The translations under genes and the position numbers were made by a program. From contig JAPDRN010000244.1 of the NCBI GenBank assembly GCA_030247855.1, forward strand, positions 1-22,640: a DNA stretch of 22,640 nt, written 5' to 3'. The DNA comes from Knufia peltigerae. Its lineage: Eukaryota; Ascomycota; Eurotiomycetes; Chaetothyriales; Trichomeriaceae. The notes beneath the pieces were generated by a model, which was not told the origin of the DNA, ran no database searches, and saw only the letters and a list, made by a program, of their open reading frames with translations. Each line of letters begins with the position of its first letter. Within the stretch, counting starts at the first letter, position 1. Positions 14,457-22,176 of the stretch are shown piece by piece.

Positions 14457-16313
14457 ATGCAGGACCCGATGTTCAGCACCCCCGCCGCCGAAATCCGCCG
14501 CGCCGGGGTCGATCTCAATGGACTGATGACGGTGCTGGGCAAGCACCTGTATTCCACGCCAATGGTGGCGCTGCGCGAGCTTGTGCAGAACGCGCATGAT
14601 TCGATCATCCGTCGCCGTATCGAGCAGCCCGGCATCCAGAGCGTGTCGCGCATCGACGTGCAGGTCGATGTCGCCGCCGGCGTGCTGCGCATCACCGATA
14701 CCGGTGCCGGCCTGACCCGGCAGGAAATCCACGATTACCTGGCCACGGTCGGTGTCGGCTACACCCGGGGCCTGCGCCAGGACGGCGAGGACGATGAAGG
14801 CCTGATCGGCATGTTCGGCCTGGGTTTCCTGTCGGCCTTCGTATTGGCGCGCCGTGTCAGCGTGCGTACCACCTCCTACCAGTCACCAGAGCTGGGCCAC
14901 CTGTACGTGTCCAGCAATGCCGAACAGTACACCGTCAGCGAAGTGCCGGCGCGCGCGATCGGCACCGAGGTCGAGCTGGAGCTGCATCCGGACTTCCTGC
15001 CGCTGGCCAACGAAGCGCGCCTGCACGAGGTGCTGGGCCGCTACTGCGCGCTGCTGTCCGAGCCGATCTTCATCGGTGCGGCGACCGCCGCGATCAATCC
15101 CGAACCGCCGCCGTGGCGCGGGCAGGGTGACGTCGTCCTGCATCCGGTGCAGGCACGCCGCCAGGCGCAGCAGTTCGCGGCCCGTTTCGAACACGATTTC
15201 GAGCCCATCGTGACGATGCCGCTGCAGTCCGATGGTGGCAGCGACGCCGTCGGCATGCTCTGGGTACAGGACGGTGCCACCTATGGCACCAGCGACAACC
15301 GCAACCTCTCGGTGTTCGTGCGCGGCATGCTGCTGGACGACGACGCGCGCGACCTGCTACCGCCGTGGGCCGGCTTCATCGGCGGAGTGATCGAATCGTC
15401 GAAGCTGACCCCGACCGCCAGCCGCGAGGATCTGCAGCGCGATGACCATTACCGCGCCGTGCAGCACGCCCTGCTGGAAGCGCTGATCGATGGCCTGGCC
15501 GATGTCGCGCGGCAGCAGCCCGAAGCCTGGCGCCGCGTGCTCAGCCGCCACAATGAAGCCCTGCTCGGCGCGGCGCTGTGCGATGAGCGCCTGTTCGACC
15601 TGCTGCTGGAACACGTGCGCGTGCCGACTTCGCAGGGTGACCTGCCGGCCAGCGCGTTGCCGGCGCGCGGCGCAGTGCATGTGATCCTCGACAACGGTGG
15701 TGGCTTCGAGGAAATGCTGTTCCGCGCGATGGGCGTGCCGGTCGCGCATGGTCATCGCTACGCAGTGGTGCCGTTCCTGCGACGCTGGGCCCAGGCCAAG
15801 GGCCTGCGCCTAGTCGAACTGGGTACCGAGCAGGGCAACCGCGCACTGTTCCGTACCGACGACAGCCTTGACGATGCGCAGCTGACCTGGCTGCGCGAAC
15901 ACCTGGGCGATGGCGAACAGCTGCTGCCCGCGCGGTTCAGCCCCGAGGTGCTGCCGGTGGTGGTGGTGCCCGACCGCGAGGCCGAACTGAAGCAGCGCCT
16001 GGAAGACGACGAGAACGACAAGCGCGTATCGATGGCCGCATTGCGGCTGGCGCGCCAGTTCACCGCGCGCATCGAGGCGCGTGCGCCGTCGCGGCTGTAC
16101 CTCAACCTGGACAATCCAGCGGTGCAGGCGTTGCTGCAGGCCCAGCGCGAGGGCCACCCGCAGGCCGGGGCGGCCGCGCGCCTGCTGCGCTCTCTGAAGA
16201 TCATCGTGTCCGCACAGGGCCGGCCGCTGCAGCAGAGCGCGGCGACGCCGGGACGCGATCTCAATGGTGCATTTACCGATATTGCCGGTGCCCTGCAGCA
16301 GATGCTGCGCTGA
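14457..16313 (+). CDS. Divergent HSP90-family ATPase (HtpG-like)
   Basis: A 618-residue protein close in length to HtpG (about 624). The N-terminal GHKL ATP-binding fold is clear: ALRELVQNAHDSI with E41, N45 and D48; ITDTGAGLT with D81, G83 and G85; lid motif GLIGMFGLGF (115-124); and IGTEV (168-172). SKLTPTASREDLQRD near 320 matches the middle-domain segment of HSP90 proteins (compare LPLNVSRE in HtpG). The C-terminal third is poorly conserved. ATP binding and a chaperone-type cycle are expected, but sequence divergence suggests a specialised form rather than the housekeeping chaperone. AAGGAG at 14440-14445 is 11 bases before ATG 14457. A second ATG four codons later is an alternative start. 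A TG-C-TAGTTT at 14390-14398 is a weak extended -10; no heat-shock promoter is recognisable. A TPR-like gene follows after 51 bases. Confidence 0.87.
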   Translation: MQDPMFSTPAAEIRRAGVDLNGLMTVLGKHLYSTPMVALRELVQNAHDSIIRRRIEQPGIQSVSRIDVQVDVAAGVLRITDTGAGLTRQEIHDYLATVGVGYTRGLRQDGEDDEGLIGMFGLGFLSAFVLARRVSVRTTSYQSPELGHLYVSSNAEQYTVSEVPARAIGTEVELELHPDFLPLANEARLHEVLGRYCALLSEPIFIGAATAAINPEPPPWRGQGDVVLHPVQARRQAQQFAARFEHDFEPIVTMPLQSDGGSDAVGMLWVQDGATYGTSDNRNLSVFVRGMLLDDDARDLLPPWAGFIGGVIESSKLTPTASREDLQRDDHYRAVQHALLEALIDGLADVARQQPEAWRRVLSRHNEALLGAALCDERLFDLLLEHVRVPTSQGDLPASALPARGAVHVILDNGGGFEEMLFRAMGVPVAHGHRYAVVPFLRRWAQAKGLRLVELGTEQGNRALFRTDDSLDDAQLTWLREHLGDGEQLLPARFSPEVLPVVVVPDREAELKQRLEDDENDKRVSMAALRLARQFTARIEARAPSRLYLNLDNPAVQALLQAQREGHPQAGAAARLLRSLKIIVSAQGRPLQQSAATPGRDLNGAFTDIAGALQQMLR

Positions 16314-16364
16314 GCACCGCTACTCCCTCTCATCCAGCCTTCGCTAGACAGGAGCATTACCCCC

Positions 16365-18671
16365 ATGGATATCTGGAACTGGGTCGAAAAACTGCAGGAA
16401 GACCTGCGCCAGGCAGGCCAGGCGCAGAACGCCCACCTGCTGACCCGCCTTGCCGATGAAGTCAGTGAACTGCAGGTCGACCGTGTCGATGCACTGCTGC
16501 CCGAAGCGCGTGCGCTGGGCAAGGCGCTGGACAACCCCTGGGTCGACGTCTACGTCGGCCATTGGGCGCTGCGCAACCGCGTCGGCAACCGCGTCGAAGG
16601 TGAAAGCGCGCTGGGCGAGTCGGTGGCGCTGTTCGAGCGCGCACACCGTGCCGATACCCTGGACTGCCCGCAGTCGATCTGCGTCACCCAGGATCTTGCC
16701 GCCTGCTACGGCAACATCGATGGTCCGGGCTGGGTGCCTGAGCGCATCGAGGTCTGCGATGAGACGCTGGGCCGCATCGACCCGAGCTGGGCCTGCTTCC
16801 AGTGCCTGAGCTGCGAAAAGGCCGACGCGCTGCTGGACGACGGCCGCGGCCAGGACGCGCTGGATTACCTGCAGGTGCAGGCGGCGGCGATCCAGGCGCG
16901 CGGCAAGGAAGTGTTCGACAGCTTCCCGGAAATGCAGATCAAGATCCTTCTGGCCAGCGGCCGCGCGGCGGAGGCGCTGGCACTGATCGAGCAGCGTGAG
17001 GCCGAAGTAGCCGCCGCAGGCGAATACGAGCCGGCCAACTGCACGGTGCCGCGCCGGCTGTCCAAGGCCTGGGCGCTGGCCCAGCTCGGGCGTGATGAAG
17101 AGGCGCTGCAGCAGCTGGTGCCCTGGAGCGAGCTCACACCGAACCACTGGCGGCTGTGGGCCAATACCGCGTCAACGCTGTGCAGTCGTGATGGCGAACG
17201 CAACACCTGGGATCTGGGTACGCGCTTCAACACCATCATCGAGCACTTCGCCGCTGTCGGCGCGCATCGCCTGGTGATCGAGATCGCTGCATTGAGCCTG
17301 GAACTGGCCCTGCAGCGCGGTGCGCGCTGGGTGGCACAGCGGCAGCTCGGCCTGGCCCGCACCCATCTGGTGCAGCTGCGGCAGGACCGTGGCGCTGCCG
17401 CACTGGTGGCTGGATTGGCGGCACGGATCGAGGCGCTGCCGGAAATGGCACCGCTGCCGGTGCCTGCCGAGGAACTGCTGGCGTGGCTGCAGGCGCAGGG
17501 GGAACAGAACCAGTCGCGCGATCCCGAGCGTGAAGCGCAGTGGCTGCTGCAGGCGCACGCCGAGCGGCCGGACGACGGCGCGCTGGCCGAGGTGGTCGCC
17601 TCGGCGCTGCACGCCTGTGGCGCCAAGACCGAAGCGCAGGCGCTGCTGTGGGACTTCGTGCGCGGCCACGCGCAGGAAGACGGCGCGGCGGCCTACACGC
17701 TGATGCGTTGGCTGGCCGAGCAGGGCGATGACGATGGCCTGCGCAGGCTGGCCGCGACCTACCGCGACAGCGTGCCGGTGTTCGCGCACTGGTGCGAGGT
17801 GCAGCGCGCACGGCGCGCGTCCGACTGGCCGGCGCTGGAGCAGGCCGCGCAGGCGCTGCTGGCGTTGTCGCCGGGGTCGAACGGTGCACGCGGGACGCTT
17901 GCCCGCATGTACATGGAAACCGGCCGCTTCAGCGAGGCACAGGCCTGCTATGCGCAGCTGGTGGAGCTGCTGGAAGAGCCCAACGCCGCGCACTGGGATC
18001 ACATGAGTGCGGCCAGCGCGGCGCGCGACTGGGATGCGGTGCGCCGTTCGGCAGCAGCGATCGGCATGGAACTGTCCAGCCAGCAGGGCGTGGTCGAAGA
18101 GCCGTGGGGCTGGGTGATCATCCGTAGCGAAGAAGGCGGCGAACCGATGGAGTACTACGCCCGCCGCAGCGGCCCGGTGACCGCGCGCATCGTCGAGAAC
18201 GCACCGGCCAACCGTGCGCAGCAGGTGGGTGACTGGGTGGTGTTCGACGCCGGCCTGGTGCACCCCGCGCCAGAGGACGAAGCGGAGCGGGAGCACTTCA
18301 TTCCGACCTATGCGCAGGTGCACGTGCTGGAGCGGGGTGGTTTCGCGCGCAGCTGGCTGGTCGACGGCGCGCACCCGGGTGAGGAGGCGTGGAACGCTTT
18401 CGTGGAAGCGGCCGAGGCACAGGGCTGGAAGGTGTGGGCGCACAGCCGTGCGGACTACACCGTGACCGATCCGGACGCGGAAGACGGCACGCTGCCGGGT
18501 CTGCTGTTCACTGTCGCGCAGCCGCAGGATCACGCGCCGCTGGCACTGCATCGATTCCTGCAGCAGGCGACGGCGGATTGGGCGCACCCGCACTGCTGGC
18601 TGCGCCTGGCCGAGGCCTGCGACCAGGACCGCCAGCCGCACCTGGACGCGATCGAGCGGTACGGGCTGTAA
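16365..18671 (+). CDS. Large TPR-like, Cys-rich protein paired with HSP90-like gene
   Basis: A 768-residue soluble protein with no signal peptide. Residues 1-560 consist of repeated amphipathic helix pairs in a TPR style, for example the segments around GRGQDALDYLQ, GRAAEALALIEQ, GRDEEALQQLVPW and TGRFSEAQACYAQLVELL. Residues 100-150 hold seven cysteines (C101, C106, C114, C131, C144, C147, C150), ending in C-x2-C-x2-C, which could bind metal. Residues 560-768 are a Trp-rich, non-repeat C-terminal domain that I do not recognise. ACAGGAG ends about 11 bases before ATG 16365. It lies 51 bases after the HSP90-like gene on the same strand with no terminator between, so they are probably co-transcribed. 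TPR proteins are classic HSP90 co-chaperones in eukaryotes, so partnership is a reasonable inference. No C-terminal EEVD-type tail is seen on the HSP90-like protein, so binding must differ. Confidence 0.75.
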   Translation: MDIWNWVEKLQEDLRQAGQAQNAHLLTRLADEVSELQVDRVDALLPEARALGKALDNPWVDVYVGHWALRNRVGNRVEGESALGESVALFERAHRADTLDCPQSICVTQDLAACYGNIDGPGWVPERIEVCDETLGRIDPSWACFQCLSCEKADALLDDGRGQDALDYLQVQAAAIQARGKEVFDSFPEMQIKILLASGRAAEALALIEQREAEVAAAGEYEPANCTVPRRLSKAWALAQLGRDEEALQQLVPWSELTPNHWRLWANTASTLCSRDGERNTWDLGTRFNTIIEHFAAVGAHRLVIEIAALSLELALQRGARWVAQRQLGLARTHLVQLRQDRGAAALVAGLAARIEALPEMAPLPVPAEELLAWLQAQGEQNQSRDPEREAQWLLQAHAERPDDGALAEVVASALHACGAKTEAQALLWDFVRGHAQEDGAAAYTLMRWLAEQGDDDGLRRLAATYRDSVPVFAHWCEVQRARRASDWPALEQAAQALLALSPGSNGARGTLARMYMETGRFSEAQACYAQLVELLEEPNAAHWDHMSAASAARDWDAVRRSAAAIGMELSSQQGVVEEPWGWVIIRSEEGGEPMEYYARRSGPVTARIVENAPANRAQQVGDWVVFDAGLVHPAPEDEAEREHFIPTYAQVHVLERGGFARSWLVDGAHPGEEAWNAFVEAAEAQGWKVWAHSRADYTVTDPDAEDGTLPGLLFTVAQPQDHAPLALHRFLQQATADWAHPHCWLRLAEACDQDRQPHLDAIERYGL

Positions 18672-18683
18672 TTCGCCGACATC

Positions 18684-18749
18684 GGGGTTGCCGGCCGCTG
18701 GTCGGCAACCCCATGGAATCACGCGTTGCCGGCCAGCGGCCGGCACGAC
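18684..18749. repeat. Two SMAG-like hairpins, one inverted
   Basis: Hairpin 1 (18684-18712) has ten-base perfect arms GGGGTTGCCG and CGGCAACCCC around a SMAG-like core; it lies 12 bases after the TPR-like gene and could act as a transcript-end structure. Hairpin 2 has arms TGCCGGCC (18727-18734) and GGCCGGCA (18738-18745). On the minus strand it is headed GTCG instead of GTAG, a degenerate head. The two face each other. Confidence 0.75.
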
Positions 18750-18766
18750 CGCCAGGGAATTGGAAC

Positions 18767-19231
18767 ATGCGGAAGACAGGGATGTGGGTGATCATCGGCC
18801 TGCTGCTGGCTCCCACCGTGCAGGCCGCGCCAGCCTGCCAGCAACCGGCCGACGTGGCGCGCGCCTTCTTCGAAGCGACCACCGGCAAGGGCGACCTGCT
18901 GGAGCCGCCGCAGGCACTGGCCAGCGCGGCGTTTGCCAAGGCGTTGCACGGTGAGCGCGCCTGCCAGGTGCGCGAAGAGGGCATCTGCACGCTCGATTCC
19001 GATCCGTGGCTGGACGCTCAGGACGGGGAGATCGACAGTCCGGTGCGCTACAGCTGGAAGCAGGCCTCGGCCACGGCCGGCCAGGTCGAAATGCGCTATC
19101 CGGTCTGGAGCAAGGCCTACGTAACCCGTCTGCCGATGGTGCGAAAAGGGGAGGGCTGCTGGCAGGTCGACGACATCCTCACCAACAGCGGCCGCTCGGT
19201 GCGGAAGATCCTGGCCAAGCCGGTGCCCTGA
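18767..19231 (+). CDS. Exported hypothetical protein
   Basis: A 154-residue protein with a clear Sec signal peptide: basic start MRKTG, a hydrophobic core and an A-x-A cleavage site after VQA (residue 20). The mature part is about 134 residues with four cysteines (C24, C66, C74, C131), an even number that would allow two disulfides in the periplasm. The pattern PADVARAFFEA... and the ending GEGCWQVDDIL resemble small periplasmic proteins of the DUF3828/NTF2-like kind, but I cannot place it firmly. I chose ATG 18767 because the signal peptide starts there. It follows the SMAG hairpins and is on the strand of the HSP90/TPR pair, but the hairpins probably separate its expression. A second ATG five codons in is an alternative. 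Confidence 0.7.
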   Translation: MRKTGMWVIIGLLLAPTVQAAPACQQPADVARAFFEATTGKGDLLEPPQALASAAFAKALHGERACQVREEGICTLDSDPWLDAQDGEIDSPVRYSWKQASATAGQVEMRYPVWSKAYVTRLPMVRKGEGCWQVDDILTNSGRSVRKILAKPVP

Positions 19232-19236
19232 AGGCG

Positions 19237-19294
19237 GTAGTGCCGGCCGCTGGCCGGCAACCGGGATGCAGTAGATCCACGCCATGCGTGGATG
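19237..19294 (+). repeat. GTAG (SMAG-type) REP pair, two subtypes
   Basis: Unit 1 (19237-19260) begins GTAGTGCC with GCCGGCC/GGCCGGC arms. Unit 2 (19271-19294) begins GTAGATCC with ATCCACGC/GCGTGGAT arms. The 10-base spacer differs from the 3-base spacer of the pair at 10680-10730, while the units are nearly the same. Again the pair lies between two convergent genes. Confidence 0.88.
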
Positions 19295-19304
19295 GGGTCA
19301 CCGC

Positions 19305-20099
19305 TCAGCGCGAATGCCCGAACACCAGCTCGATCACGAACTGGCTGCCGAAGAACGCCAGCAGCAGCAACAACATCGCCGTCAACGTCCAGTGCACCGC
19401 CTTCGTGCCGCGCCATCCATAGCGGCGGCGGCCGATCAGCAGCACGCCGAACACGATCCACGACAGCACGCTCAGCACGGTCTTGTGCACCAGCTTCTGC
19501 GCCAGCATGTCGTCGACGAACAGCACGCCGGTGACCAGGGTCAGGGTCAGCAGCGCGAAGCCGACGGTGATCACCCGGAACAGCAGCGATTCAAGGTCGG
19601 CCATCGGCGGCAGCGCACGCAGCCACGGGCGGAATTCACGGCGGCGCAGCGCACGCTCCTGCAGCCACAGCATGATCGCCAGCAGCGCAGCGATGCTCAA
19701 CGTGGCGTAGGCCAGCAGCGCCAACCAGGCGTGGCTGGCCAGGCGCCAACCCAGCAGCTTGCTCGGTTCGTGGCCGTAGCCGTGGTAGACCAGCAGCAGC
19801 AGCGCGGCCAGCGGGAACACCACCACGCCCAATGTGGACATGCGCCCGCGCGCGCCCACCAGCGAGGTCAGCCACGCCATTCCCAGGCCGACCAGCGACA
19901 ACGCGGCGAAGAAATGCATGTCCGGTCCGCCGGTCGTGCGCATCGCCACCAGCACGTGATAACCGCCATGCAGCAGCATCGCCGGCAGCGCAGGCCACAG
20001 CCAGGCGGGCGAGGTCACCCCGTCGTTGCGACCAAGGGCGCGCACCAGCAGGGCGCTGGCGGCCAGGTAGAGCAGGACGGCGATGAGAACGATTGTCAT
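19305..20099 (-). CDS. ypjD: YpjD/CcsA-like inner membrane protein
   Basis: A 264-residue integral membrane protein with about eight hydrophobic helices. Conserved-looking histidines sit near helix ends (LLHGGYHVL, VYHGYGHEP, SHAWLALLAY, VHKTVLSVLSW, HWTLTAML), as in the cytochrome c assembly (CcsA/CcmC) superfamily. The Trp-rich haem-handling motif of true CcsA is not seen, which fits the YpjD subgroup of uncertain function. Position supports the name: ypjD is found divergent from ffh in many gammaproteobacteria, as here. ATG 20099 has no good ribosome site. Its promoter must lie in the 122-bp gap shared with ffh. Confidence 0.85.
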   Translation of the reverse strand: MTIVLIAVLLYLAASALLVRALGRNDGVTSPAWLWPALPAMLLHGGYHVLVAMRTTGGPDMHFFAALSLVGLGMAWLTSLVGARGRMSTLGVVVFPLAALLLLVYHGYGHEPSKLLGWRLASHAWLALLAYATLSIAALLAIMLWLQERALRRREFRPWLRALPPMADLESLLFRVITVGFALLTLTLVTGVLFVDDMLAQKLVHKTVLSVLSWIVFGVLLIGRRRYGWRGTKAVHWTLTAMLLLLLAFFGSQFVIELVFGHSR

Positions 20100-20174
20100 C
20101 GTTGAAGTTTCGCATACCCCCGGGGTGCTGGCGACGGGCCTGGCGTCGCAGTCCGGGGAGCGCGGTGGACCCGT

Positions 20175-20180
20175 TATACT
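20175..20180 (+). promoter_or_regulatory. Likely -10 element of ffh
   Basis: TATACT, preceded by a T (GTTATACT), lies 41 bases before the ffh start. No good -35 is seen at 16-18 bases upstream. The leader would be about 35 bases and include ACAGG as a ribosome site. Confidence 0.5.
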
Positions 20181-20221
20181 GTGGGCCTTATTGTCCCCCG
20201 CTTTCAGACAGGTTGCGCCGC

Positions 20222-21598
20222 ATGTTCGAGTCCCTGACCCAGCGCCTTTCCGGCACCATCGAGCGCCTGCGCGGCCGTGGCCGCCTGACCGAAGAGAACA
20301 TCCGCGAGGCGACCCGCGAGGTCCGCATCGCGCTGCTCGAAGCCGACGTCGCGCTGCCGGTGGTGCAGGCCCTTATCGAGCGCATCAAGGTGCGTGCGGT
20401 CGGCCAGGAAGTGCTGAAGTCGCTGACCCCAGGCCAGGCCCTGATCAAGGTCGTGCGCGACGAGCTGACCGCGGTGATGGGCGCCGAAGCCAGCGACCTG
20501 AACCTCAACGTTCCCGCTCCGGCCATCATCCTGATGGCGGGCCTGCAGGGTGCCGGCAAGACCACCACGGTCGGCAAGCTGGCCAAGCACCTGAAGGAAA
20601 AGCGCAAGAAGAAGGTGATGGTGGTCTCGGCCGACGTCTACCGTCCGGCGGCGATCGAGCAGCTGAAGACGTTGGCCGACCAGGTGGGCGTGCTGTTCTT
20701 CCCGTCCAGCGCCGACCAGAAACCGGAGGCCATCGTCCGCGCCGCGATCGACGATGCACGCAGGTCGTTTGTCGACGTGCTGCTGGTCGATACCGCCGGC
20801 CGCCTGGCCATCGACGAAGCGATGATGGCCGAGATCAAGGCCCTGCACGCTGCGGTCAACCCGGCTGAAACGCTGTTCGTGGTCGATGCCATGACCGGCC
20901 AGGACGCGGCCAACACCGCCAAGGCCTTCGGCGATGCACTGCCGCTGACCGGCGTGGTGCTGACCAAGACCGACGGTGACGCCCGTGGCGGCGCGGCGCT
21001 GAGCGTGCGCTACATCACCGGCAAGCCGATCAAGTTCGTCGGTGTCAGCGAAAAGCCGGAAGGCCTGGACGTGTTCCACCCGGATCGTATCGCCAGCCGC
21101 ATCCTCGACATGGGCGACGTGCTGTCGCTGGTCGAGCAGGTCGAGCAGCAGGTCGACAAGGACAAGGCGCAGAAGCTGGCCGAGAAGGTCGCCAAGGGCA
21201 AGAAGTTCGATCTGAACGACATGCGCGACCAGCTCGAGCAGATGCAGAACATGGGCGGCATCGGCGGTCTGATGGGCAAGCTGCCGGGCCTGGGCCAGAT
21301 TCCCGAGCACCTCAAGCAGCAGGTCAGCCAGGGCAAGGAAGTGCCGCGCATGATCGCCATCATCGGCTCGATGACCAAGAAGGAACGGCGCAACCCGAAC
21401 CTGCTCAACGGCTCGCGTCGCGCCCGCATCGCCAAGGGCTCGGGCGTGACCCCGGCCGACGTCAACAAGCTCATGAAGCAGTACATGCAGATGGAAAAGA
21501 TGATGAGCAAGATGGCCGGCGGCGGCATGAAGGGCATGATGCGCAGCATGAAGGGCATGATGGGCGCCATGGGCGGCCGTGGCATGCCGTTCCGCTGA
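20222..21598 (+). CDS. ffh: Signal recognition particle GTPase Ffh
   Basis: The 458-residue protein of the signal recognition particle, which binds signal peptides and 4.5S RNA and delivers ribosomes to FtsY at the inner membrane. Features: N domain with ALLEADVALPVV (37-48); GTPase motifs G1 GLQGAGKT (107-114), G2 DVYRPAA (138-144), G3 DTAGR (190-194), G4 TKTD (248-251) and G5 GVSEKPEGL; then a Met-rich M domain. The M domain holds the RNA-binding segment around PNLLNGSRRARIAKGSG and ends in repeated GGGMKGMMR-type sequence. Length is typical. ATG 20222 starts the family's usual MFE-LT-RL sequence; longer in-frame starts overlap the promoter. Confidence 0.97.
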   Translation: MFESLTQRLSGTIERLRGRGRLTEENIREATREVRIALLEADVALPVVQALIERIKVRAVGQEVLKSLTPGQALIKVVRDELTAVMGAEASDLNLNVPAPAIILMAGLQGAGKTTTVGKLAKHLKEKRKKKVMVVSADVYRPAAIEQLKTLADQVGVLFFPSSADQKPEAIVRAAIDDARRSFVDVLLVDTAGRLAIDEAMMAEIKALHAAVNPAETLFVVDAMTGQDAANTAKAFGDALPLTGVVLTKTDGDARGGAALSVRYITGKPIKFVGVSEKPEGLDVFHPDRIASRILDMGDVLSLVEQVEQQVDKDKAQKLAEKVAKGKKFDLNDMRDQLEQMQNMGGIGGLMGKLPGLGQIPEHLKQQVSQGKEVPRMIAIIGSMTKKERRNPNLLNGSRRARIAKGSGVTPADVNKLMKQYMQMEKMMSKMAGGGMKGMMRSMKGMMGAMGGRGMPFR

Positions 21599-21653
21599 GC
21601 GCTTGCTGTATCGAACGCTTGAACAACCCGCGGAATCAATCAAAGGAATGTGC

Positions 21654-22088
21654 ATGAACAAGTCGATCGTGGTGATGGCGCTGGCCCTGGGCCTGGTTGC
21701 CTGCAAGGACGACACCTCCGTTTCGCAGAAGGCCGGCAGTGCCATCAGCGGCACCGCTGCCGATTTCGTCGCCGGGCTGGGCGAGGGCGTGGACAAGAAG
21801 ATGAACGTGACGCTGCAGGCCGATCCGGGCCTGGCTGCGCGCGGGCTCACCGTCACCCTGGGCAAGAGCCGCGGCATGGGCTCCAAGGACGCAGCGGTCT
21901 ACGTGGTGGCCGACAAGGCCTTCAAGGGCAAGCTGGTGGCGCGCGCACTAGATGCCGAGGGCACCGAGATCGGCCGCGCCAGCGCCGAGGAAGAGTTCGC
22001 CGCTGATGACGCGCGCTATGTGACGTTCAAGTTCAACGAAGAAATGGACAGCCAGCTGGTCCGCACCTACGCGGTGTCTGCACGCTGA
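21654..22088 (+). CDS. Small predicted lipoprotein
   Basis: A 144-residue protein with a lipoprotein signal: basic MNKS, hydrophobic VVMALALGL, lipobox LVAC with C17. The next residues KDD include Asp at +3 but not +2, which favours sorting to the outer membrane. The mature domain (about 48-144) alternates strands such as MNVTLQADPGL, LTVTLGKSR, AAVYVVADKAF and YVTFKFNEEMD, suggesting a small beta-sandwich. I do not recognise a family. AAAGGA at 21642-21647 sits 6 bases before ATG 21654. An ATG at 21648 directly abuts that site, so 21654 is the better start. It follows ffh by 55 bases without a terminator and may be read through from ffh. Confidence 0.8.
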   Translation: MNKSIVVMALALGLVACKDDTSVSQKAGSAISGTAADFVAGLGEGVDKKMNVTLQADPGLAARGLTVTLGKSRGMGSKDAAVYVVADKAFKGKLVARALDAEGTEIGRASAEEEFAADDARYVTFKFNEEMDSQLVRTYAVSAR

Positions 22089-22094
22089 GCAACG

Positions 22095-22125
22095 CGGGAG
22101 CGGATCGCCCGATGCGACGCTCCCG
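22095..22125 (+). other. Hairpin after the lipoprotein gene
   Basis: CGGGAGCG (22095-22102) pairs perfectly with CGCTCCCG (22118-22125). No T-run follows, so it is a weak terminator candidate or an RNA 3'-end stabilising structure. It starts 7 bases after the stop codon. Confidence 0.45.
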
Positions 22126-22176
22126 GCAACAATGTCTGGCGTATGCTGGCAGCGACTCCTCCCACAGGTGCGTCGC

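Noticed and set aside
10680..19294. Repeated palindromes taken as a CRISPR array
   Set aside because: The units are dispersed singly or in pairs between genes, with no regular spacers and no cas genes.
20204..21886. Minus-strand frame of 560 codons opposite ffh
   Set aside because: Only mirrors the codon pattern of ffh; its His/Leu-rich runs are the antisense of the Met-rich M domain.
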